NCBI GenBank assembly: GCA_046347045.1
Contig: JAXMGX010000004.1
Span: 124,001-188,000 of the forward strand
Reading direction: 5' to 3'
Source: ZC4RG30 sp046347045
GTDB lineage: Bacteria > Pseudomonadota > Gammaproteobacteria > Steroidobacterales > Steroidobacteraceae
Length of the DNA: 64,000 nt
Position 1 is the first letter of the stretch; each line of letters starts with the position of its first letter. This document shows positions 8,440 through 16,012 of the stretch, in pieces. The translations under genes and the position numbers were made by a program. Below the pieces are notes generated by a model that ran no database searches, was not told the DNA's origin, and was given only the letters and a program-made list of their open reading frames with translations.

Positions 8440-8903
8440 TGGCCTTCGGCAGCTTCAACGGCAACCGGGGCGCCACGCCCATGTCCGACATCAACGTGAT
8501 TCCGCTGGTGGACATCATGCTGGTGCTGCTGGTGATCTTCATCATCACGGCGCCACTCTTGACGCACGCCGTCAAGATCGACCTGCCGAAGACCGCAGGC
8601 AATCCGAACGTGGCCCAGGAGGCCAGCGTGCAGTTCGCCATCGACAGCAATGGTCGCATGTTCTGGGATGGGGATCCGGTGACGCGCGAGCAGATGCTGG
8701 TGCGTCTCGCCGGCGCGGCACGGCGCACGCCGCTACCGGAGCTGCACCTGCGCGTGGACAAGGGCGCACGCTACGAAGTGCTGGCCGACGTGATGAGCGA
8801 GGCGGGCCGTGCGGGTCTCACGCGCATTGGATTTGTCACCGATCCTGCGGGCAAGGTGCTCAGCGGTGCGGCGCCGGGCGCACCGCCGGGCCCGGCACCC
8901 TGA
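8439..8903 (+). CDS. exbD: ExbD/TolR-family biopolymer transport protein
   Basis: A 154-residue protein with a short cytoplasmic tail, a single membrane helix and a periplasmic domain. The signature MSDINVIPLVDIMLVLLVIF carries the membrane Asp (in VDIML) that couples proton flow to TonB in this family. The periplasmic part ends in a Pro/Gly/Ala-rich tail (about 15 residues) that is longer than usual. Start ATG at 8439 overlaps the exbB stop by one base. It is the last gene of the Fur-box operon; the next gene is convergent, and the 39-bp gap holds no clear terminator. Confidence 0.9.
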   Translation: MAFGSFNGNRGATPMSDINVIPLVDIMLVLLVIFIITAPLLTHAVKIDLPKTAGNPNVAQEASVQFAIDSNGRMFWDGDPVTREQMLVRLAGAARRTPLPELHLRVDKGARYEVLADVMSEAGRAGLTRIGFVTDPAGKVLSGAAPGAPPGPAP

Positions 8904-8942
8904 GCGCCGGCCGCTGGTGGTTGACTGACAGCCACGGGTGCT

Positions 8943-9350
8943 TCACTCCCGGTCGTTGAACTGCGCCAGTCGCGTCACGCGGAACACCTGCGCGAGTGAT
9001 GCCAGCTCGTCCCGGTGCAGCCGCGCGAGTTTCGCCAGCTGCTGCTCGCCCGAGGCGGTGAGATGCACGCGCACCGCCCGCCGGTCGTCGGGATCCTTCT
9101 CGCGTCGCACCAGCCCCGCCTCTTCGCAGCGCGAGACCAGCGCCACGGTGCCGTGATGCTTGGCCTGCAGGCGCTCGGCCAGCTCGCCGACGCTGGCCCA
9201 GTTGCGACCCGGGAAGCCCCTGATCTGCAGCATGAGCTGGTATTGCAGCGGCGTGAGCCCCTCCCGCTGCACCAAGTCCTCGCTGAAGCGCAGGAAGCGA
9301 CGCAACTGGTAGCGGAATTCGGCCAGCGCCTCGAGGTCCGTCTTGTTCAT
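8943..9350 (-). CDS. MarR-family transcriptional regulator
   Basis: A 135-residue winged-helix regulator. The pattern LTPLQYQLMLQI, then VGELAERLQAKHHGTVALVSRCEEAGLV (recognition helix region), then the wing REKDPDDRRAVRVHLT is standard for MarR. No Cys residues are present, so a thiol redox switch of the OhrR kind is unlikely. Its ATG is 1 base beyond the stop of a 37-residue membrane ORF, so the two probably share a transcript. Divergent to them lies the superoxide dismutase gene, with an AT-rich imperfect inverted repeat in the shared promoter. That makes autoregulation and control of sodB a reasonable guess. Confidence 0.85.
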   Translation of the reverse strand: MNKTDLEALAEFRYQLRRFLRFSEDLVQREGLTPLQYQLMLQIRGFPGRNWASVGELAERLQAKHHGTVALVSRCEEAGLVRREKDPDDRRAVRVHLTASGEQQLAKLARLHRDELASLAQVFRVTRLAQFNDRE

Positions 9351-9464
9351 TCAGGTGGTCATCAATGCGCCCATCGCCAGCAGCAGTATGCCCAAAGCGA
9401 CGGCCATCATCATCAAGGGGTCCACGGGGCGGGGTGTTTTCTGTGAAATGGGGGTCTTGTTCAT
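9351..9464 (-). CDS. 37-residue single-span membrane peptide upstream of marR
   Basis: Too short for ordinary gene callers, but it reads cleanly: MNKTPISQKTPRPVDP, then a hydrophobic helix (MMMAVALGILLLAMGALM), ending two Thr residues before TGA. An in-frame ATG two codons earlier (9470) is an alternative start. The stop is followed at once by the marR ATG, and the first four residues MNKT are shared with MarR itself. It could be a real small membrane protein or a translated leader that couples to marR. No homologue is recognised. Confidence 0.45.
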   Translation of the reverse strand: MNKTPISQKTPRPVDPLMMMAVALGILLLAMGALMTT

Positions 9465-9486
9465 ATACATCACAGTATGATATAAA
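9457..9486 (+). promoter_or_regulatory. Probable sodB promoter, leaderless configuration
   Basis: TTGTTC (9457-9462) and TATAAA (9481-9486) are separated by 18 bp in an otherwise GC-rich region. Only six bases lie between the -10 and the sodB ATG at 9493, and there is no Shine-Dalgarno, so the transcript should start at or next to the ATG. An imperfect AT-rich inverted repeat spans about 9463-9484 and could be the MarR site. Confidence 0.5.
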
Positions 9487-9492
9487 TCTCCC

Positions 9493-10107
9493 ATGTTCAA
9501 GCTGCCACCGCTTCCTTATCCGGACAGCGCGCTCGAACCCGTGCTGGGTGCCGAGACGCTGCGTATCCACCATGGCCGCCACCATGCGCGTTATGTGCAG
9601 GTGGTGAACGAGATGGCCGATGGCGCCACGCGATCGCTCGAGGCACTGATCGAGGATGCGCTGGCGCGCGCCGATGCGAAGTTGTTCAACAATGCGGCGC
9701 AGGCCTGGAATCACGCCTTCTTCTGGGAATCGATGACGCCGGCGTCTGCTCCGCCCGCGGGCGCGCTGGCCGATGCGATCGGCGGCGCCTTCGGCGACCT
9801 GGCGGGCCTGCGGCGCCAGTTCATCACTAAGGGGTCGGCGCAGTTCGGGTCGGGGTGGGTGTGGCTGGTGGCCGACGGCGGCACACTCGAAGTGGTGACG
9901 ACGCACGACGCCGACGTGCCGTGGCTCGCTGGCGCGCGCGTTCCGCTCCTGGTCTGCGATGTCTGGGAGCACGCCTACTACCTGGACTACCGCAACGAGC
10001 GCGACCGCTATCTCGGCGCATGGTTCGACCGCCTCGCGAACTGGAGCTTTGCCGCCCGGCAGCTGGGCCCGGCATCGGGTCGCTATCGGTTTCCACCACC
10101 GGGCTGA
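9493..10107 (+). CDS. sodB: Superoxide dismutase [Fe]
   Basis: A 204-residue Fe/Mn-family superoxide dismutase. Metal ligands are His26 (in LRIHHGRHH), the His of FNNAAQAWNHAFFW, and the Asp and His of VWEHAYYLDYRN. The Gln in NNAAQ is the position that marks iron-type enzymes, whereas manganese enzymes have Gly there, so iron is the likely metal; cambialism cannot be excluded. GSGWVWLV is the usual core motif. No signal peptide is present, so it is cytoplasmic. The gene is divergent from the MarR unit and followed 48 bp later by an Nramp-type transporter, a plausible metal-supply partner. Confidence 0.93.
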   Translation: MFKLPPLPYPDSALEPVLGAETLRIHHGRHHARYVQVVNEMADGATRSLEALIEDALARADAKLFNNAAQAWNHAFFWESMTPASAPPAGALADAIGGAFGDLAGLRRQFITKGSAQFGSGWVWLVADGGTLEVVTTHDADVPWLAGARVPLLVCDVWEHAYYLDYRNERDRYLGAWFDRLANWSFAARQLGPASGRYRFPPPG

Positions 10108-10132
10108 TTAAGAAAACGTCAGCTTGGGCGTG

Positions 10133-10154
10133 GGTGCGCGTCATCGCGCGCACC
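10133..10154 (+). promoter_or_regulatory. GC hairpin abutting the Nramp start codon
   Basis: GGTGCGCG (10133-10140) and CGCGCACC (10147-10154) form a perfect 8-bp stem with a 6-base loop, ending one base before the ATG at 10156. No Shine-Dalgarno is visible, so the stem may limit initiation, act as a processing or attenuation element after sodB, or indicate that translation starts at the ATG at 10171. Confidence 0.4.
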
Positions 10155-10155
10155 T

Positions 10156-11439
10156 ATGATCCGTACGGCCATGACCGCCGCGCCCAGGAAACTCGATGTC
10201 CGGGACACCCTGGACCAGATTGGACCAGGGCTGATCACCGGGGCCGCCGACGACGATCCCAGCGGCATCGCCACCTATTCGCAGGCGGGCGCGCAGTTCG
10301 GCTATTCGATGCTGTGGACCGTGGTGTTCACGCTGCCGCTGATGGCGGCCATCCAGGTGATCAGCGCGCGCATCGGCTATGTGACTCGGCGCGGCCTCAC
10401 CGCCAACATCAAGCATGCCTTCCCCCGCTGGGTGCTGTTCGGCGTGGTGGGGATGCTGGTGGCCGCCAACACGCTGAACGTGGCCGCGGACATCGCCGCG
10501 ATGGCGGAGGCGCTGTGGCTCCTGGTGGGCGGCTCGGCGCATGTGTATGCGGTGACCTTCGGCCTGGCCTGCATGCTGCTGCAGGTATTCCTGCCCTACA
10601 AGTCCTATGTGAGCTGGCTGAAATGGCTGACGCTGGCGCTGCTGGCGTACGTCGCCGTGATGCTGGTATTGCCGCTCGACTGGTGGCAGGTGATGGGCGA
10701 ACTGTTCCGTCCGCATCTGGGCGCCGGCAATGCGCACGCGGTGCTGCTGATGGTGGTGGCACTGTTCGGCACCACGATCAGTCCATACCTGTTCTTCTGG
10801 CAGGCCGCGCAGGAGATGGAAGACACCAGCGGCGCGAACCCCCACACGCTGGAGGAAGTGCGGCATCACCTGCGACGCATCAAGGTCGATACCGTCATCG
10901 GCATGACCTTCTCCAACCTGATCGCCTTCTTCATCATCCTGTCCACGGCGGCGACGCTGCATGCGGCGGGCGTGACCAATATCCAGACCTCGGCGCAGGC
11001 GGCGCAGGCGCTGCGGCCGCTGGCTGGCGATTTCACCTTCCTGCTGTTCAGCGCGGGCATCATCGGCACGGGAATGCTGGCGGTGCCCGTGCTGGCGGGG
11101 TCAGCCGCCTACGCCGTCGCCGAGGCTGCGGGCTGGCGTGGCAGCCTCAGCCTGCGGCTGGATCGCAACGAGGGCAGGGGTTTCTATGGCGTGATCGCAG
11201 CGGCGACACTGGGCGGCGTGATCCTGTGTTTCACGCCGGCGGATCCGGTGCGGGAGCTGTTCTGGGCCGCGGTGCTGAACGGCGTGATTGCGGTGCCGGT
11301 GATGGTGGTGATGATGCTGCTGGCACGCCGCGCCGATGTGATGGGTTCGCATGTCATCAGTCGCCGCCTGAGCGCCATGGGCTGGCTGGCCACCTGTGCG
11401 ATGACGGCGACGGTGCTGCTGCTGTTCGCGACTTTCTAG
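10156..11439 (+). CDS. Nramp-superfamily divalent metal transporter with atypical binding motifs
   Basis: A 427-residue inner-membrane protein with about 11 membrane helices, of the Nramp/MntH superfamily. In canonical Nramp proteins helix 1 carries DPGN and helix 6 carries MPHN. Here the equivalents read GAADDDPSGIATYSQAG and TTISPYLFFWQAAQE, so both halves of the transition-metal site differ. This places it in a divergent subgroup of the superfamily, related to the Nramp-like proteins discussed as Mg2+ or other cation transporters, and Mn2+/Fe2+ transport should not be assumed. The start is uncertain: ATG at 10156 is used, ATG at 10171 is possible, and neither has a good ribosome site. It lies downstream of sodB. 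Confidence 0.8.
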   Translation: MIRTAMTAAPRKLDVRDTLDQIGPGLITGAADDDPSGIATYSQAGAQFGYSMLWTVVFTLPLMAAIQVISARIGYVTRRGLTANIKHAFPRWVLFGVVGMLVAANTLNVAADIAAMAEALWLLVGGSAHVYAVTFGLACMLLQVFLPYKSYVSWLKWLTLALLAYVAVMLVLPLDWWQVMGELFRPHLGAGNAHAVLLMVVALFGTTISPYLFFWQAAQEMEDTSGANPHTLEEVRHHLRRIKVDTVIGMTFSNLIAFFIILSTAATLHAAGVTNIQTSAQAAQALRPLAGDFTFLLFSAGIIGTGMLAVPVLAGSAAYAVAEAAGWRGSLSLRLDRNEGRGFYGVIAAATLGGVILCFTPADPVRELFWAAVLNGVIAVPVMVVMMLLARRADVMGSHVISRRLSAMGWLATCAMTATVLLLFATF

Positions 11440-11472
11440 GACGTCACCCCGGGGATTCCGTCGCGCGGTGGC

Positions 11473-12435
11473 CTAATCCACGCGCCGGGCGCTGGGAGGC
11501 GTGTCGGCGGGAATGCGCTGGTTGATGGCATTCAGCACGCCGACCATCTGATGCTGGACCTGCGTGACCAGCCCCTGCTGCGCCCAGCGCTGCCAGGTGG
11601 TGCCGGTGTAGGAGATGTCGCCGGGCATGTCGTTCTGGTCCTGGTGCCAGGCGCGCAGCATGGCTTTCGAAGTGGATTCCAGCAACGCCAGTTTCATCAG
11701 CGATTCGGCGTGCACGCGCATGGCGCGCATGCGTTGCAGCGCGGGCAGCAGGCTGTTGAACAGTTCCCGGTCGGCGGGTTCCAGGGCTTCGGGCGGCGGA
11801 ATGGGATTGCCGTACTTCTGCGCCAGCTTCGAGGTGGTGCTGGCCATGTGGCGCAGTTCGGGCATGGCCGCGCCTTCGTTGGCCACGGTGATCGCGGCAT
11901 CCCATAATGCATGCTCCAGCGTGCAGTTGCGCGCATCGGCCGTGCTGCTCTCGTCGAGGGTGGGGCGCGCCACCGATTCCATGCCGGCCAGCAGCGACAG
12001 CAGGAAGTAGTCGTCGCTGGCTTCATCGGCGGGCAGTGCCGGGCTGGCATGCGCCAGCGCGTCGGCGATGCCGGCCATGCGCGAGATGACGCGGATGTCG
12101 CGCTCGCGGCGCGATTCGAACAATTGCGCCACGAGGGTGGCCTGCATCTGTGCCTGGATGCCCACCAGCATCTCGCGCTCGCCGGGATTCATCTGCTCGC
12201 GCACCGGTGTGTCCTTGTTCCAGTCGCGGGACTTCATCAGGGTATCGAAGCGGCTCAGCGTGTCGCGGGAGATGTCTGCAAGGCGCGCGGATTGCCCGCT
12301 CTGCGCCGCGAACTCGCCATCGGCAGCCTGCTTCAGGTCACAGCGCGAGGTGTTGCCGGCCGCCGCGGCGACGCCGGGCAAGGGCAGCAGCAGGGCGAGC
12401 ACCAGAGGCGGCAGCAGGGATCTGGGTGAGGACAC
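11473..12435 (-). CDS. Exported protein of unknown function, ~320 residues
   Basis: I do not recognise this family. The GTG at 12435 gives a classical secretory signal (SLLPPLVLALLLPLPGVAAAA), so the mature protein of about 297 residues is periplasmic or lipid-free secreted. The remainder is mostly helical, rich in Ala, Leu, Arg and Met, with two isolated Cys residues (TSRCDL near the mature N-terminus and ARNCTLEHALW in the middle) that could pair. No catalytic motif, repeat or membrane segment is visible beyond the signal. It converges on the Nramp gene and is divergent from a 78-residue protein gene at 12516, with an 80-bp shared promoter region. Confidence 0.65.
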   Translation of the reverse strand: MSSPRSLLPPLVLALLLPLPGVAAAAGNTSRCDLKQAADGEFAAQSGQSARLADISRDTLSRFDTLMKSRDWNKDTPVREQMNPGEREMLVGIQAQMQATLVAQLFESRRERDIRVISRMAGIADALAHASPALPADEASDDYFLLSLLAGMESVARPTLDESSTADARNCTLEHALWDAAITVANEGAAMPELRHMASTTSKLAQKYGNPIPPPEALEPADRELFNSLLPALQRMRAMRVHAESLMKLALLESTSKAMLRAWHQDQNDMPGDISYTGTTWQRWAQQGLVTQVQHQMVGVLNAINQRIPADTPPSARRVD

Positions 12436-12515
12436 GGTCGGATCATACGCCCGTCCGGGGGCCGCGCGGCATTGCGTATACTGCCCGGTCCATTGCATCC
12501 GGATTCGCGACGTCC

Positions 12516-12752
12516 ATGAAGAAGTACAGCGAAGAAATCCTCCGCTACCCGGCCGTGACGGCCGAGGGCAAGCCCTGCGAGATACTGGAACGGATCACGC
12601 ACGAACGGGAGGTGCGTGAGGATGGTTCGCTCACCGACCCGGTGGTGGTGAACCGCCGGTATGACCTGAAGACAGGCGAACTGCTGGTTCGCCTGGGTGA
12701 GCGCGAATTCGCCGACGACGAGACAGGCGCGAAGATAACCCTTCGCGCCTGA
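12516..12752 (+). CDS. Small cytoplasmic protein of unknown function (78 aa)
   Basis: A charged 78-residue protein beginning MKKYSEEILRYPAVTAEG and ending TGAKITLRA. It contains a run of short beta-like segments (EILERITHEREVR, VVNRRYDLKTGELLVRLGE) with one Cys (GKPCEIL). There is no signal peptide or membrane segment. No Shine-Dalgarno is evident before the ATG. Codon use looks like the neighbours, and the reading frame is supported by a strong hairpin that forms across its last codons and stop. Function unknown. Confidence 0.6.
   Translation: MKKYSEEILRYPAVTAEGKPCEILERITHEREVREDGSLTDPVVVNRRYDLKTGELLVRLGEREFADDETGAKITLRA
12725..12750 (+). terminator. Stem-loop over the 3' end of the 78-residue gene
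   Basis: AGGCGCGAAG (12725-12734) pairs perfectly with CTTCGCGCCT (12741-12750) around a 6-base loop; the right arm ends on the first base of the TGA stop. Only a weak T run follows (GATCTT), so it is a terminator-like or mRNA-stabilising hairpin between two convergent genes. Confidence 0.5.
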
Positions 12753-12756
12753 TCTT

Positions 12757-12782
12757 GGCGCCCGGCCGCGGCCCCGGGCGCC
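12757..12782. terminator. Second GC-rich stem-loop between convergent genes
   Basis: GGCGCCCGG (12757-12765) pairs with CCGGGCGCC (12774-12782); the 8-base loop is itself palindromic, so a longer cruciform is possible. It lies 8 bp before the stop of the convergent TonB receptor and could serve either strand. No U-tract is seen. Confidence 0.45.
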
Positions 12783-12789
12783 GGTGCCG

Positions 12790-15198
12790 CTAGAACTTCA
12801 GCGAGGCCTCGACGGCGACGCTGCGCGGCGCATCCACGAAGCCGTAGTAGCTGCGGGCGTTGAACAGACGCTGCGACAGCGGCGTGTCGCCGGCGTAGCT
12901 CACCGTGGTCTTGTCGGTGAGGTTGCGGCCCACCAGCGCCACCTGCCAATGGTCGTTGATGTCTCCCAGGCTGATGCGCGCATTGAGCTTGGCGAAGGCC
13001 TTCTGGGTGGTCACCGGGTCGAGCGTCAGCGACTGCAGGAACTTCGACGAGTACACCGCGTCGAGCACGGCATGCAGTTCCATGCCGCCGGCCAGATCCC
13101 ACCGGTAGTCGCCCGAGGCGATGCCGGTGAGCTTGGGAGCGAGTTGGTTGGTGAAGCCGTCGTAGTTGCAGTTGGCGCCGGCGTCGGGCGTGCGGCCGAA
13201 GTAGCACTGGCCGTTGTACTTGGTCCACTCGAAGTCGAGATAGGCGGCGGAGCCCGACAGCACGAACGCGGGCACCGGGCGCCAGCGGCCCGACACCTCC
13301 AGACCCTTCACCCTTGCGCTGCCGTTGCCGACGTTGAAGCCAATGGCGCCATCGAAGGCGCTGGTCTGCAGATCCTTGTAGTCGGTGTAGAAGATGTCGG
13401 CATTGACCTCGGCGCGAGCGCCCACGGCCGTCTTCATGCCCAGCTCGTACGTGGTGGCGCGCTCATCCTCGAACTCGAAGGTGCCGCCGCCGAAGCTGGC
13501 CGGGAAACCGGTGGGCGCCGTCACCGGCTTGTTGGAGCGCGCGTCGAAGCCGCCCGACTTGTAGCCCTGCGACCAGGACAGATACGCCATGGAGTCGGAA
13601 GTCCAGTGATACTGGATGTTCACCAGCGGCGAGAAGTTCGACTCGGTGCGATCGCCCGCAATCTTGTGCGGCACGATGCCCAGCACCGAGTTGAACAGCG
13701 GCAGCACCGCGGTGGGCAGCGCCTGGCCGTTGAAACCGGCGGTGAGCTGCGTGACGCGGCTGCCGGTCTTCTTCTCGTGGTTGAAACGCCCGCCACCGGT
13801 GAGCTTCCACTGTTCGTTCACGTCGAACGAGGCCTGCAGGAAGGCCGAATACAGTTCGCTGGTCTGGCGGAACACGCGCGGATTGACGGCGTCGCGGAAG
13901 AAGCTGGCAAATGCGGCGCGGCTCTGCGCGGTGCCGCCCAGCGCCGTGTTGGCAGCGAAGGACTGCGCCAGCACCGGGATCACGAGGCTGTTGCTGGGCA
14001 CGTGCAGGTAATCGGTTTCATCCAGCGCATAGCGCTGGTAGAAGCCGCCGCCTATCCAGGAGAAGGGACCGCTGGTGCCGCTGGCCAGGCGCAGCTCCTG
14101 GCTGAACTGCGTGTAGTTCTCGGTAATGCCGGCATCGAACACCGTGGCGCCGGTGAAATCGCAGTCGCAGGTTTCCTTGAGATCGTAGTTGCTGACGCCG
14201 GTGATGGAGGTGAGCGTGATGCCGCCGCCGAAGCGGTAGGTGCCGGTGAGCGAAGTCTCGAAGTTCGACAGATTGCTCCGGTCGCCATTGGACGAGCGCG
14301 TGTAGTCGATGACATTGTTGGCGGCGGTGGGCGTCTGCCCCTGGCCCAGGTTGGGCGTGCCGGCCATGATCTGGCTGTAGCGCAGGCCGGTGAGGGCGCC
14401 GCTGGCGATCGGAGTCTCGCCAAAGATCTCGATCTGGCGGCCGCGCACGTTGTAGCTGCCTTTCTCGATTCGCCAGGACAGGTCGAAGTTGTCGGTGGCG
14501 AACACGTCGAGCGTGAAGCGCGCGCCCAGCTCGTCGCGCTTGGGCTCGCTGCGGTTCAGCGTGGCGTTGTCGACATAGCCCTCGGAATTGCGATGGTGCA
14601 CGGCGATGCGGGCGGCCGAGTAGTCGTTCAGCGGGCCCGACAGCATCAGCGAGGCGACGGTGTCGTCGTTCTCGAAGTCGCGCGAGGCGCGGATGGCGCC
14701 CTCGAAATCGCGCGTCGGCCGCGCGGCCACCATGTTCACGGCGCCGGCGACGGCATTCTTGCCGAACAGGATGGGCTGCGGTCCACGCAGCACCTCGATG
14801 CGTTCCAGGTCGAGGAAGGGCAGGCGCGACTGATGGCCGCGGCCGCGGTAGATGCCGTCCTGGTAGAGACTGACCGACTGCTCGAAGCCCTGGTTCAGCC
14901 CCGAGCCGATGCCGCGGATGTAGATGTTGTTGGCGATGCCGGTTTCGGTCATCTGCAGGTTGGGCACGTAGGACTTCAGGTCGTCCAGTCGCACGATGCC
15001 CACATCGGCGAGTCTCGCCCCGGACACCGCCTCCACCGACAGTGGCACTTCGCGCAGTGATTCCTCGCGCTTCTGTGCGGTGACGACGATTTCATCGAGC
15101 AGCCCGTCATCGGCAGCCTCGACGGCGGTGGCGGCCAGCGGTGCGGCGGCGCCCATGGCGATGGCCAGACGGACAAAGGTTGAAACCCTGGAAATCAT
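12790..15198 (-). CDS. TonB-dependent outer-membrane receptor
   Basis: An 802-residue receptor with a cleavable signal (RLAIAMGAAAPLAATAVEA), a TonB box (DEIVVTAQKREE), a plug (about residues 35-165, including NIYIRGIGSGLNQGF and IEVLRGPQPILFGKNAVAGA) and a 22-strand barrel ending in a terminal Phe. The ATG at 15198 is preceded by AGGGGG at a workable distance. It belongs to the broad group with the VVTAQKREESL start found in many oligotrophic Proteobacteria for vitamins, carbohydrates, steroids or iron chelates, rather than to the siderophore group of the receptor at 2858. No Fur box is visible upstream. No adjacent enzyme hints at the ligand. Confidence 0.88.
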   Translation of the reverse strand: MISRVSTFVRLAIAMGAAAPLAATAVEAADDGLLDEIVVTAQKREESLREVPLSVEAVSGARLADVGIVRLDDLKSYVPNLQMTETGIANNIYIRGIGSGLNQGFEQSVSLYQDGIYRGRGHQSRLPFLDLERIEVLRGPQPILFGKNAVAGAVNMVAARPTRDFEGAIRASRDFENDDTVASLMLSGPLNDYSAARIAVHHRNSEGYVDNATLNRSEPKRDELGARFTLDVFATDNFDLSWRIEKGSYNVRGRQIEIFGETPIASGALTGLRYSQIMAGTPNLGQGQTPTAANNVIDYTRSSNGDRSNLSNFETSLTGTYRFGGGITLTSITGVSNYDLKETCDCDFTGATVFDAGITENYTQFSQELRLASGTSGPFSWIGGGFYQRYALDETDYLHVPSNSLVIPVLAQSFAANTALGGTAQSRAAFASFFRDAVNPRVFRQTSELYSAFLQASFDVNEQWKLTGGGRFNHEKKTGSRVTQLTAGFNGQALPTAVLPLFNSVLGIVPHKIAGDRTESNFSPLVNIQYHWTSDSMAYLSWSQGYKSGGFDARSNKPVTAPTGFPASFGGGTFEFEDERATTYELGMKTAVGARAEVNADIFYTDYKDLQTSAFDGAIGFNVGNGSARVKGLEVSGRWRPVPAFVLSGSAAYLDFEWTKYNGQCYFGRTPDAGANCNYDGFTNQLAPKLTGIASGDYRWDLAGGMELHAVLDAVYSSKFLQSLTLDPVTTQKAFAKLNARISLGDINDHWQVALVGRNLTDKTTVSYAGDTPLSQRLFNARSYYGFVDAPRSVAVEASLKF

Positions 15199-15320
15199 AA
15201 AATCAGATCCCCCTTTGATGCCCCGTGGGGGCAGTTGTTCGGGCAATTGTGCGCCCCAATGGTGCGCCGACTCAACAGTGGTGGCATCGGCGCAACTTGC
15301 TGCGGGTGAAGTGCGCGGTT

Positions 15321-15542
15321 ATGGTTTCAGGAATGCGCATTGGTAAACCGCTGCTGATCACGACCACGGCCATTGGCCTGCCCATCGGCATCTACGAGGG
15401 GTTCCATCTCGCCGGCACGCTGGGCTTCCTGATGGTGACGCTGGTGGCGCTGTTCGGCATGGGCATCGTGTGGGTGGTGCGCACGGTGCGTGTGGAAAAG
15501 CAGGCCGAACGCGAGGCACGCGCTCGGCGCGAAACGGGCTAG
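15321..15542 (+). CDS. Small two-span membrane protein (73 aa)
   Basis: Reads MVSGMRIGKPLLITTTAIGLPIG and continues with two hydrophobic stretches (about residues 9-24 and 31-53), then a charged basic/acidic C-terminal tail (RVEKQAEREARARRE). A hairpin of two helices with both ends in the cytoplasm is likely. I used the ATG at 15321 (GGTGAA upstream); ATG at 15333 is the alternative. It is divergent from the TonB receptor and convergent with glcG. Function unknown. Confidence 0.55.
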   Translation: MVSGMRIGKPLLITTTAIGLPIGIYEGFHLAGTLGFLMVTLVALFGMGIVWVVRTVRVEKQAEREARARRETG

Positions 15543-15595
15543 CCCGGAGAACCGGGTAACCCGAATCGGCGGTCAGTGAGCTGGCGAGGGTACGA

Positions 15596-16003
15596 CTACA
15601 GCGTGGCCAGCACGGCCGCGCCCGCGGCGGCCACCTGCCCGTCCTGGCTCGACTGCACGCCCGACACGCCGATGCTGCCCACCACTTCGCCATCGACGAT
15701 CAGTGGCAACCCGCCTTCCACCGAAGTGATGCCGGGCAGGGACATCATGTGCACGCGGCCGGCCAGCACCGTGTCTTCGAGCACTTTCGTGGGGCGCTTG
15801 AAACGCAGCGCCGTGGCGCTTTTTTCCTGTGCGACGACAATCGAGCCAAGCTGCGTGCCATCGGCGCGTTCGAGGTAGATCAGGTTGCCGCCGTTGTCAT
15901 GAATGGCGATGACCACGTTCCAGCCTTCGGCCTGGGCCTTGGCGGAGGCGGCGGCAGCGATCTTCTTGGCGTCGGCGAGCGAGAGCGTCTTGCGGGTAAT
16001 CAT
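15596..16003 (-). CDS. glcG: GlcG/HbpS-family heme-binding-type protein
   Basis: A 135-residue protein of the DUF336 family: KTLSLADAKKIAAAASAKA, then VVIAIHDNGGNLIYLERADG, then SLPGITSVEGGLPLIVDGEVVGSIGVSG. Family members form oligomers; HbpS binds heme, while GlcG is encoded in glycolate operons with no settled role. Here it starts 9 bp after the malate synthase G stop, so the two form a glcB-glcG unit. No signal peptide is present, unlike secreted HbpS proteins. The glycolate/glyoxylate link comes from this pairing. Confidence 0.85.
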   Translation of the reverse strand: MITRKTLSLADAKKIAAAASAKAQAEGWNVVIAIHDNGGNLIYLERADGTQLGSIVVAQEKSATALRFKRPTKVLEDTVLAGRVHMMSLPGITSVEGGLPLIVDGEVVGSIGVSGVQSSQDGQVAAAGAAVLATL

Positions 16004-16012
16004 GAATGTCCT

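Noticed and set aside
12784..15060. 758-residue open frame on the plus strand opposite the TonB receptor
   Set aside because: Composition is an artefact of high-GC antisense reading (Val/Ala/Gly/His/Arg-rich, no domain), while the opposite strand encodes a complete receptor with signal, TonB box, plug and barrel.
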